From NCBI RefSeq assembly GCF_000411975.1, contig NZ_ASXG01000073.1, positions 1 to 64,000 of the forward strand: a DNA stretch of 64,000 bases, read 5' to 3'. Each line of letters starts with the position of its first letter. Positions within the stretch are counted from its first letter, which is position 1. Position numbers and translations under genes: made by a program. Below the pieces are notes generated by a model. That model worked only from the letters and a program-made list of their open reading frames with translations, made no database searches and was not told the origin of the DNA. Of this stretch, positions 55,120 through 60,190 are shown one piece after another. Source of the stretch: Amycolatopsis orientalis DSM 43388. GTDB lineage: Bacteria; Actinomycetota; Actinomycetes; Mycobacteriales; Pseudonocardiaceae.

Positions 55120-55135
55120 TCACACTACAGTGTGA
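55120..55135. promoter_or_regulatory. TetR operator over MFS promoter
   Basis: TCACACTACAGTGTGA is a perfect 7+2+7 palindrome in the 166-nt MFS/TetR intergenic region. On the minus strand it contains TAGTGT, a -10-like hexamer for the MFS gene, so repressor binding would block it. Confidence 0.75.
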
Positions 55136-55260
55136 ACGACCAGCACAAGTTTGACGATTCCGGACGCTTGCTCCGGACGGGTTGTTTCCGACCTTCCGCC
55201 GCACCGCACGGACCTGGATCGGGCGCCGCGCGGCCAGGACGCGCGACTACCATCGCAACG

Positions 55261-55830
55261 GTGACGGAGGACAAACCGCTGCGCGCCGACGCGCGGCGAA
55301 ACCGCGCGAAAGTGCTCGAAGCCGCCGAGACGGTCTTCGCGGCGAAGGGCACCGGCGCGCCGACCGAGGAGGTCGCGCGCGAGGCCGGTGTGGGCATCGG
55401 CACGGTATTCCGGCACTTCCCCACGAAAGAAGCGCTCCTGGAGGCCGTCCTTTACGCGCGCCTGCACCGGTTCGTCGACGAGGCGGACGCTGTCGTCGCG
55501 CAGAACGCCGAAGACGCCGGAGCCGCCTTCTTCACCTTCCTCACCAGCTGGATCGAGATGTCCAGCGCCAAGAACGCCTACTTCGAAGCGCTCACCGCGG
55601 CCGGCGTGTGCGTCCCCAGCACGGGTTCGGTGATCGGGGAGCGGCTCCGCGAATCCCTCGGCGTGCTGCTGCGCCGCGCCCAGGACAGCGGCGCGGTGCG
55701 GCGCGACCTCACCACGACCGAGCTGATCCCGGTGATCATCGGCACCGCGAAAGCGGCCGAGCACGTCGGATCCGACCGGGAGCTGCGCGATCGCACGATC
55801 GCGATCCTGTTCGACGGCCTCCGCGCCTGA
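55261..55830 (+). CDS. TetR-family transcriptional regulator
   Basis: The 189-residue protein starts at GTG 55261. Its helix-turn-helix near residues 24-45 reads TEEVAREAGVGIGTVFRHF, followed by a helical C-terminal domain (SBP_BAC-like TetR_C). It likely represses the divergent MHS transporter through the palindrome at 55120-55135 and is relieved by the transported acid or a related compound. The SGNH hydrolase follows after 29 nt and may be co-transcribed. Confidence 0.88.
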   Translation: MTEDKPLRADARRNRAKVLEAAETVFAAKGTGAPTEEVAREAGVGIGTVFRHFPTKEALLEAVLYARLHRFVDEADAVVAQNAEDAGAAFFTFLTSWIEMSSAKNAYFEALTAAGVCVPSTGSVIGERLRESLGVLLRRAQDSGAVRRDLTTTELIPVIIGTAKAAEHVGSDRELRDRTIAILFDGLRA

Positions 55831-55859
55831 GCCGGCGCCGCCGGGCCTAAACTGAAGCA

Positions 55860-56639
55860 ATGACCAACCGCTTAGTCTGTATTGGCGATTCGTTCACCGA
55901 AGGCGTCGGGGACGACGATCCGTCCGCGCGCAACGGGGTGCGCGGGTGGGCCGACCGGGTCGCCGAGGTGCTGGCCGCGGGGGAGCCGGGGTTCCGGTAC
56001 GCCAATCTGGCGGTGCGCGGCAAGCTGCTGCCGCAGGTGCTGAACGAACAGGTCGAACCGGCGCTGGCGATGAAACCGGATCTGGTCACGGTCTACGCGG
56101 GTGGCAACGACCTCATGCGGCCGCGGGTCGACATCGACGGCCTCGCCGACTCCTACGAGCGCGCGGTGGCCCGGTTCCGCGCGGCCGGGGCGCAGGTGCT
56201 GCTGTTCACCGGCGTCGACGGGGTGGAGGACGCGCTGTTCCGGCAGATCCGCGGCCGGGTCGCGATCTACAACGAGCACGTGCGCGGAATCGCGGCCCGG
56301 CACGAGACGCTGCTGGTGGACATGTGGTCGATGCGTCAGCTGCGCGACCGGCGCATGTGGTCCGCGGACCGGCTGCACCTCAATGCCGCCGGGCACACCG
56401 AAATCGCCATCGCCGTCCTCGACGTGCTGGGCGTGCAGCACGGCGTGGCGCACGCCGCGCTGGGTCCGCGCCCTCGCATGTCCGCGCGGGAACAGCGCGC
56501 CGCGAATCTCCGCTGGGGCCGGGAACACGCTCTGCCGTGGATCGGCCGCCGCCTGCGCGGCGAATCGTCCGGCGACACGATCGCGCCGAAGTACCCCGAG
56601 CTGCATTCGTTCGGGGAAGCCGCGCACGCGATCGAGTGA
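55860..56639 (+). CDS. SGNH/GDSL hydrolase
   Basis: The 259-residue protein has the SGNH block I CIGDSFTEG (Ser11), a Gly in VRGKLL, Asn in YAGGND (about 80-85) and block V DRLHLNAAGH (Asp-His near 170-173). It is an esterase or lipase of the GDSL superfamily. No signal peptide is seen, so it is probably intracellular. The C-terminal 60 residues are an Arg-rich helical extension (WGREHALPWIGRRLRGE) common in actinobacterial members. Confidence 0.88.
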   Translation: MTNRLVCIGDSFTEGVGDDDPSARNGVRGWADRVAEVLAAGEPGFRYANLAVRGKLLPQVLNEQVEPALAMKPDLVTVYAGGNDLMRPRVDIDGLADSYERAVARFRAAGAQVLLFTGVDGVEDALFRQIRGRVAIYNEHVRGIAARHETLLVDMWSMRQLRDRRMWSADRLHLNAAGHTEIAIAVLDVLGVQHGVAHAALGPRPRMSAREQRAANLRWGREHALPWIGRRLRGESSGDTIAPKYPELHSFGEAAHAIE

Positions 56640-56643
56640 CCGG

Positions 56644-57171
56644 CTAGCCCGCGAGCTGCCGCGCGCGATGGTCGGCGACGTTGACCCGCGTGCCGCAGCG
56701 GGTGGAGCAGAACCGCCGCCGTCCGTTGCGCGACGTGTCCACGAACGCGACGCCGCACCCTTCGCGCGCACAGACGCCGAGGCGGTGCGGCTCCTCGCAC
56801 ACCAGATGCGCGAGCCCGCCCGCGGTGTAGGCGTAGAACCGCTCGACGACGCCCGCGCCTTCGCTGGAGTAATGCAGATGCGGCGCTTTCCCGTCGTGGC
56901 TGGCGATGTTCGGCCGGCACGCGGCGACGGCCAGCAGCTCGTTCAGGAGAGCGATCCGTTCGGCGGTCGTCTCCGCGACGAACACCTCGTGCAGCCGCCG
57001 CCCCCAGGCGAGAACCCGCGCCGCCTCGTCCGCGGTGATGCGCGGCAGCACCATGTCCCGGGCCTGCCCCGCGGCCCGCACCTCGGCGGCCGTGACGCCG
57101 TCGCGCTGGGAGAGACTCGCCAGGTCGGCGGCTACTTGCGCGCCCGCGCCGCCGTAAGGGTTGAAGTGCAC
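56644..57171 (-). CDS. CGNR zinc-finger regulator
   Basis: The 175-residue protein has a stress-responsive ABATE-like N-terminal domain opening VHFNPYGGAGAQVAADLASL and a C-terminal CGNR zinc finger reading CAREGCGVAFVDTSRNGRRR, with the final CSTRCGTRVNV. CGNR proteins are putative transcription regulators widespread in actinobacteria; targets are unknown. GTG 57171 lies 6 nt from a TGTAAT -10, so the mRNA is probably leaderless. The promoter and first seven codons are duplicated at 58636-58674, beyond the tRNA block. Confidence 0.88.
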   Translation of the reverse strand: MHFNPYGGAGAQVAADLASLSQRDGVTAAEVRAAGQARDMVLPRITADEAARVLAWGRRLHEVFVAETTAERIALLNELLAVAACRPNIASHDGKAPHLHYSSEGAGVVERFYAYTAGGLAHLVCEEPHRLGVCAREGCGVAFVDTSRNGRRRFCSTRCGTRVNVADHRARQLAG

Positions 57172-57190
57172 TCGCCCATTACAGCACGAT
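57152..57190. repeat. 39-nt direct repeat, left copy (CGNR start/promoter)
   Basis: It covers codons 1-7 of the CGNR gene, its start codon and the TGTAAT -10 (57178-57183). The copy at 58636-58674 matches at 34 of 39 positions without gaps, in the same orientation. Confidence 0.85.
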
Positions 57191-57299
57191 CCGGCTTCCC
57201 GGGAAAGGCCGCCCGGAAATACTCTCCTGGAAAATAAGATTGACGCGCCGCTTCTTCGTGGGTGAAGATGATTCCACCACAGCGGATGAAGGAGCGGTC

Positions 57300-57428
57300 A
57301 TGACGACCATGCGGAAGCGGGAGATGCGAGGCCGCTATCCGGCCGCGTTCCGCGCTGTGCAGTGTTCGCCGCTTCGCCAGTGCACACCGGCCACAACGGC
57401 GGGATCCTGGGCGGTGTCCGCTCCCTGA
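57300..57428 (+). CDS. possible 42-residue leader ORF
   Basis: ATG 57300 follows AAGGAG at a good distance and the frame runs 42 codons (MTTMRKREMRGRYPAAFRAV at the start; four residues such as Cys and Pro recur later). A TTGACG/GAAGAT promoter-like pair lies at 57240-57269. A strong terminator hairpin follows the stop by 31 nt. It may be a leader peptide upstream of the tRNA block, or untranslated sequence. No homologue is recognised. Confidence 0.3.
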   Translation: MTTMRKREMRGRYPAAFRAVQCSPLRQCTPATTAGSWAVSAP

Positions 57429-57459
57429 CCTGACGCAGCAGTCGCTGCGCGCACCGGGG

Positions 57460-57491
57460 AGCCGCCCGTCGGGAAACCGATCCGGGCGGCT
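57460..57491 (+). terminator. hairpin with GAAA tetraloop before tRNA block
   Basis: AGCCGCCCG pairs with CGGGCGGCT, and inside it TCGG-GAAA-CCGA forms a capped inner stem; TCTTTC follows. It separates the leader ORF from the boxA leader of the tRNA block. Confidence 0.75.
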
Positions 57492-57561
57492 TCTTTCGTC
57501 CGGGCTTCCGAATTCCATTGATTCCCGCCGCGGTTGTTTTTCGCGCCGGTATTTTCCTGCT

Positions 57562-57602
57562 GCCCATTTCCCGATGGGCGCGGTTCTTTGACAACTGCAC
57601 AG
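57562..57602 (+). promoter_or_regulatory. rRNA-leader-like hairpin plus boxA
   Basis: GCCCAT-TTCCCG-ATGGGC forms a boxB-like hairpin (57562-57579). It is followed by GGTTCTTTGACAACTGCACAG (57582-57602), close to the boxA sequence of actinobacterial rRNA leaders (TTCTTTGAGAACTCAACAG type) and E. coli TGCTCTTTAACA. BoxA binds NusB/S10 for antitermination of untranslated RNA. It lies 96 nt before the first tRNA. Confidence 0.65.
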
Positions 57603-57623
57603 CGGAGCAAGACATTTCCGAAA

Positions 57624-57662
57624 TGCTCGTCCCCGTCGCCTCACCCGCGGCCAGGACGAGCA
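57624..57662 (+). other. 9-bp stem in tRNA-block leader
   Basis: TGCTCGTCC pairs perfectly with GGACGAGCA around 21 nt. It lies between boxA and the first tRNA and may be an RNA-processing stem. Confidence 0.55.
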
Positions 57663-57663
57663 C

Positions 57664-57694
57664 CGGGTCCGGCAGGCGCGAGCCGCCGGACCCG
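57664..57694 (+). other. second 9-bp stem in tRNA-block leader
   Basis: CGGGTCCGG pairs with CCGGACCCG around 13 nt, ending 3 nt before tRNA-Tyr. It may set the 5' processing site. Confidence 0.55.
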
Positions 57695-57697
57695 CAT

Positions 57698-57782
57698 GGT
57701 GAAGACGGGGCGGCGGCAGCCCCACCCGGCCGTAACCCGGGCGCCCGCGAGGGCATTGAGGGTTCGACTCCCTCCTTCACCA
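57698..57782 (+). tRNA. tRNA-Tyr(GTA)-like, C33
   Basis: It is an 85-nt class II tRNA. Acceptor GGTGAAG pairs with CTTCACC, discriminator A. D-stem GGGG/CCCC. Anticodon stem CCCGG/CCGGG with loop CCGTAAC. A long variable arm has GCCC/GGGC, and the T-arm is GAGGG-TTCGACT-CCCTC. The long variable arm and GTA anticodon agree on Tyr. Position 33 is C instead of the near-universal U. No CCA is encoded. Confidence 0.75.
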
Positions 57783-57807
57783 CTGCGCCCGCGGACGGGC
57801 GCGCCAT

Positions 57808-57880
57808 GCGGTCGTGGTGAACTCGGCGGACACGTCGGTCTTCCAAACCGAAGAAGAGGGTTCGATGCCCTCCGGCCGTT
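57808..57880 (+). tRNA. tRNA-Gly(TCC)-like
   Basis: It is 73 nt. Acceptor GCGGTCG pairs with CGGCCGT through two G-U pairs; discriminator U fits bacterial Gly. Anticodon stem TCGGT/ACCGA with loop CTTCCAA, T-arm GAGGG-TTCGATG-CCCTC. The D-stem has three pairs and one A-A mismatch. No CCA is encoded. Confidence 0.75.
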
Positions 57881-57915
57881 CGCGGTCCGGCGCCCGTTCG
57901 CGGCTTCGGACGCAC

Positions 57916-57989
57916 ACCCCGGTAGCTCAGCGGGACAGAGCGCCGCACTACGAATGCGGAAGTCCCAGGTTCGAATCCTGGTCGGGGTA
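57916..57989 (+). tRNA. tRNA-Arg(ACG)
   Basis: The most canonical member of the block, 74 nt. Acceptor ACCCCGG/TCGGGGT, D-arm with TAGCTCAG and AGAGC, anticodon stem CCGCA/TGCGG with loop CTACGAA, T-arm CCAGG-TTCGAAT-CCTGG. Discriminator A. A terminator-like hairpin follows after 3 nt. Confidence 0.9.
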
Positions 57990-57992
57990 CGG

Positions 57993-58021
57993 GCCCGGCG
58001 CCGAGGGGGCGCCGGGCTTTT
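57993..58021 (+). terminator. intrinsic terminator inside tRNA block
   Basis: GCCCGGCGCC-GAGGG-GGCGCCGGGC is a perfect 10-bp stem followed by TTTT. It would end transcripts after the third tRNA unless antitermination or a further promoter operates. Confidence 0.75.
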
Positions 58022-58024
58022 CCC

Positions 58025-58052
58025 GCGCACGACGCGGACTGCCGTCGTGCGC
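58025..58052 (+). other. 10-bp hairpin between tRNA-Arg and Pro-like element
   Basis: GCGCACGACG pairs with CGTCGTGCGC around an 8-nt loop, ending 2 nt before the D-armless Pro-like element. A processing role is possible. Confidence 0.55.
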
Positions 58053-58054
58053 CG

Positions 58055-58111
58055 CCGGTGCCCCGCCTGGTTCGGGACAGGAGACACCGCGTTCGACCCG
58101 CGGGCATCCGA
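58055..58111 (+). tRNA. tRNA-Pro(CGG)-like element without D-arm
   Basis: Only 57 nt. Acceptor CCGGTGC pairs with GCATCCG (one mismatch, one G-U), anticodon arm CCTG/CAGG carries TTCGGGA (CGG, G37), and T-arm CCGCG-TTCGACC-CGCGG is perfect. Just 4 nt link acceptor and anticodon stems. C1-G72 and A73, the bacterial Pro identity elements, are kept. It may be a relic or a reduced tRNA. Confidence 0.45.
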
Positions 58112-58139
58112 CGCTCCTCGCGCGTTCGCGGCTGGGGCA

Positions 58140-58198
58140 GCCCGGCGGCATCGCGGACTCGGGATCCGCGGGCCCAGGCTCGAATCCTGGACCGGGGG
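58140..58198 (+). tRNA. second Pro(CGG)-like element, degenerate
   Basis: Anticodon arm GCGGA/TCCGC with loop CTCGGGA (CGG) and T-arm CCAGG-CTCGAAT-CCTGG are clear. The 5' acceptor and D-arm are not: a D-armless fold pairs CCCGG with CCGGG, while a full-length fold has a poorly paired acceptor and a GGGGCAG D-arm start near 58134. Boundaries are uncertain. Confidence 0.35.
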
Positions 58199-58202
58199 CC
58201 GA

Positions 58203-58277
58203 TGCCCGTTCGTCCAACTGGCAGGACGCCGCGCTCTGGACGCGGAAACCGAGGTTCGAACCCTCGACGGGCAGCCA
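58203..58277 (+). tRNA. tRNA-Gln(CTG) with encoded CCA
   Basis: Acceptor TGCCCGT/ACGGGCA, D-stem GTCC/GGAC, anticodon stem CCGCG/CGCGG with loop CTCTGGA, and T-arm CGAGG-TTCGAAC-CCTCG are all perfect. Discriminator G is followed by CCA, unlike the other block members. Confidence 0.88.
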
Positions 58278-58286
58278 CCCCGCCGC

Positions 58287-58360
58287 GGGCCGTTAGCTCA
58301 ATCGCGCAGAGCAGCCGGCTTTTACCCGGCGGGTTCAGGGTTCGAGTCCCTGGCGGCCCA
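58287..58360 (+). tRNA. tRNA-Lys(TTT)
   Basis: It is 74 nt. Acceptor GGGCCGT/GCGGCCC, D-arm TAGCTCA with AGAGC, anticodon stem GCCGG/CCGGC with loop CTTTTAC, T-arm CAGGG-TTCGAGT-CCCTG, discriminator A. No CCA is encoded. Confidence 0.88.
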
Positions 58361-58365
58361 CTTCC

Positions 58366-58437
58366 GCCCCCGTGGTCCAACGGACACGACGCCGGCGTCC
58401 GAAGCCGGGAACGCAGGTTCGACTCCTGCCGGGGGCA
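58366..58437 (+). tRNA. tRNA-Arg(CCG)
   Basis: It is 72 nt. Acceptor GCCCCCG/CGGGGGC is perfect, anticodon stem CCGGC/GCCGG with loop GTCCGAA, T-arm GCAGG-TTCGACT-CCTGC, discriminator A. The D-stem has three pairs plus a C-C mismatch. It starts 5 nt after tRNA-Lys. Confidence 0.85.
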
Positions 58438-58446
58438 CGACGGCTT

Positions 58447-58463
58447 CCGTCCGCTTCGGACGG
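58447..58463 (+). other. 7-bp hairpin between tRNA-Arg and tRNA-Met
   Basis: CCGTCCG-CTT-CGGACGG separates the two tRNAs. It may be a processing signal. Confidence 0.45.
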
Positions 58464-58469
58464 TGTCCC

Positions 58470-58538
58470 CGCGCGCGGTTCGGCAACCAGCGGAGCCTCA
58501 TAAGCCCCGCCAACGTGGCTCGACACCACGGCGCGCGA
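58470..58538 (+). tRNA. tRNA-Met(CAT)-like with tiny D-loop
   Basis: It is 69 nt. Acceptor CGCGCGC/GCGCGCG, anticodon arm GGAGC/GCCCC (one A-C mismatch) with loop CTCATAA, T-arm CGTGG-CTCGACA-CCACG with C54. The D-arm is GGTT-CGGC-AACC directly after the acceptor, so U8 is absent. CAT could also be an Ile2 precursor anticodon. Confidence 0.6.
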
Positions 58539-58540
58539 CC

Positions 58541-58612
58541 GGCCCGCTGCACGACGGTCGTGGCACGGCCCGCAAAGCCGTGGACTTCCGGGTTCGACTC
58601 CCGGGCGGGTCT
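58541..58612 (+). tRNA. tRNA-Cys(GCA)-like, C33
   Basis: It is 72 nt and starts 2 nt after tRNA-Met. Acceptor GGCCCGC/GCGGGTC (one G-U), D-arm CACG-ACGGT-CGTG with a 5-nt loop, six-pair anticodon stem CACGGC/GCCGTG with loop CCGCAAA, T-arm CCGGG-TTCGACT-CCCGG. Discriminator U fits Cys. Position 33 is C. Confidence 0.72.
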
Positions 58613-58635
58613 CGGACGCCCCGCTGTGCGGCAAT

Positions 58636-58674
58636 CCGTAAGGGTTGAACTGCACTGAACCATTACCGCACGAT
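58636..58674. repeat. 39-nt direct repeat, right copy
   Basis: It matches 57152-57190 at 34 of 39 positions. On the minus strand it still encodes V-Q-F-N-P-Y-G, equivalent to the CGNR start, but no CGNR protein follows. It ends at the start codon of the zinc-ribbon gene. Confidence 0.85.
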
Positions 58675-58849
58675 GGCGGTCATGGAAGAAAACCGTTGCC
58701 CCCGTTGTGGCTGGCCCCTGGCCGAACTGCCCGCCTCCGCCATCGTCCCCGCGTCGGCGGACAGCCGGGCCGACTACGTGCGGTGCGTGTGCGGCAGCTG
58801 GATCGCCCGGCTCGCCGGGGTCGTCGTGGGGTCCACCCGGCCGCGCTGA
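58673..58849 (+). CDS. small zinc-ribbon protein
   Basis: The 58-residue protein has two Cys pairs, CPRCG (near 9-13) and CVCG (near 38-41), forming a likely zinc ribbon. ATG 58673 or ATG 58682 are possible starts. No Shine-Dalgarno is visible, so translation is probably leaderless. It was probably once divergent from and adjacent to the CGNR gene before the tRNA block separated them. Its stop abuts the stop of the pentapeptide-repeat gene on the other strand. Function unknown. Confidence 0.6.
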   Translation: MAVMEENRCPRCGWPLAELPASAIVPASADSRADYVRCVCGSWIARLAGVVVGSTRPR

Positions 58850-59650
58850 CTACCAGTGGTCCGGGCGGGTCAGCCGCGGCGGCAGTGTGGTCGCCGCGTC
58901 GCCGCGGGCTGCGTTGACCTGGGACTGGGTGAGGAAAATGCTGTCGGTGAAGTCGGCGCCGCGGACGTCGGCATCGCGCAGGTCCGCGCCGATCAGGTCA
59001 GCGCGGGGCAGGTTCGCGTCCCGCAGGTTGGCGGCGATCAGGTAGGCGCCGCGGAAGTTCGTGCCGCGCAGGTCCGCTCCGGCCAGTTTCGCGCCGATCA
59101 GATCGGCCCCGCGCCGGTCCTTCTTGCGTCCGACCGCGGCTCGGACCAGTTCGCTGGTGCGCGCCAGCAGCGGGTTCACCTGCGCTCGACGCGCGTCGAC
59201 GTCGATGGCCAGCACTGCGTCCGCGTCTTCGCCGGTGACCCGCTCGAGGTCGGCGATCTCGGCGTCCAGGTCGGCGTGGATCTCGCGGGTCACGGCCAGC
59301 GAGCGCGCTTCGGTGAGGTACCAGAGCAGTTCGTGCAGGTGCCGCATCACCGGGAGCGCGGCGAACATCCGGTCGCGCGTTTCCGGCGCCTCGCGCCAGC
59401 TCCGGCCGCCGAACGTCACCTGGGACACCTGCTGTCCGGCCCCGAAGCAGTCGTACCCGGTGCAGCCCGCGAATCCCTTGGGGCGCAGCCGATCGTGGAT
59501 GCCGCAGCGATAATCGGACCGCAGGTTCGGGCACGGGTCGCCCGCCCGCTTGTCGATGGCGAAATCGGCGGACTTGGTGAAGGTGAGCGCGACGCAGCAG
59601 AGCGCGAAACAACTCGTGCAGTCGGCGGTCAGGGTACGGCGGTCGGGCAA
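58850..59650 (-). CDS. pentapeptide-repeat protein with Cys-rich N-terminus
   Basis: The 266-residue protein starts at TTG 59650 behind GGAGAGA. Residues 10-75 hold a cluster of Cys (CTSCFALCC, DPCPNLRSDYRCGIHD, GCTGYDCFG) suggesting a metal or Fe-S site of YkgJ type. About residues 185-240 are A(D/N)LXX pentapeptide repeats (GADLIGAKLAGADLRGTNF), which fold as a right-handed quadrilateral helix. Some such proteins mimic DNA, but nothing here shows gyrase binding. Function unknown. Confidence 0.83.
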   Translation of the reverse strand: MPDRRTLTADCTSCFALCCVALTFTKSADFAIDKRAGDPCPNLRSDYRCGIHDRLRPKGFAGCTGYDCFGAGQQVSQVTFGGRSWREAPETRDRMFAALPVMRHLHELLWYLTEARSLAVTREIHADLDAEIADLERVTGEDADAVLAIDVDARRAQVNPLLARTSELVRAAVGRKKDRRGADLIGAKLAGADLRGTNFRGAYLIAANLRDANLPRADLIGADLRDADVRGADFTDSIFLTQSQVNAARGDAATTLPPRLTRPDHW

Positions 59651-59696
59651 GGTCTCTCCAGCGCAGGCGGGCGAACCCGTCCAGGGTAGTCGCCGC

Positions 59697-60113
59697 TCAC
59701 CTGCCCGCGACGACCACGACGCGTCGGCGGCGTGAGCGCATCGCGAGCGCCGCGAGCACGAACACCTGGAGTTCCGGCTCGACGCCGGGCAGGTCGGCGG
59801 ACTCCGCGGTGACCGTGCCGAGAGTGTTGCCGGCCTCGTCGACCTGATCGTGGTCGCGGCGGCCGGTCCGTCGGAAGCGCAGCACCGAACCGGCGGTCTC
59901 TACGCTCCACGAGCGCGTACCCGGTCGGTGCGCGCTCGCGAGCACCGACCCGTCGGCGGTCAGCAGCCGGTAGGTGCGCAGCCGGCGGCGGATCAGGTAG
60001 CTGCCGCCGTCCAGCCGGAACTGCCCTCCGGACCGGCCTTCGATGACGGTGAGCGGGCGGCCGTCGCTGGTGATCTCGTACTTGGTCCGACCGGATTTCT
60101 TCAGGCGCAACAT
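59697..60113 (-). CDS. hypothetical protein
   Basis: The 138-residue protein is strand-rich and basic, with regular hairpins (YEITSDGRPLTVIEGRSGG, LLTADGSVLASAHRPG), a short hydrophobic segment VFVLAALAMRSRRRR near the C-terminus and no signal peptide. The pattern resembles LURP-one/tubby-like beta-barrels that scaffold at membranes, but the match is weak. It is divergent from the sensor kinase. Confidence 0.6.
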   Translation of the reverse strand: MLRLKKSGRTKYEITSDGRPLTVIEGRSGGQFRLDGGSYLIRRRLRTYRLLTADGSVLASAHRPGTRSWSVETAGSVLRFRRTGRRDHDQVDEAGNTLGTVTAESADLPGVEPELQVFVLAALAMRSRRRRVVVVAGR

Positions 60114-60190
60114 GCGGCTACTTCAGCATCGCCCCGCCGGAACCGCCCGTGCCGTTTGTCATGGGTGATCGTCGGCGCGGCGGTCGTACC

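Noticed and set aside
57300..57600. T-box riboswitch ahead of the tRNA block
   Set aside because: No T-box sequ AGGGTGGNACC-type motif or specifier loop could be found; the leader fits boxB/boxA better.
58335..58655. 106-residue minus-strand ORF starting VQFNPYG
   Set aside because: Only the first seven codons resemble CGNR. The rest is the complement of tRNA-Cys, tRNA-Met and tRNA-Arg.
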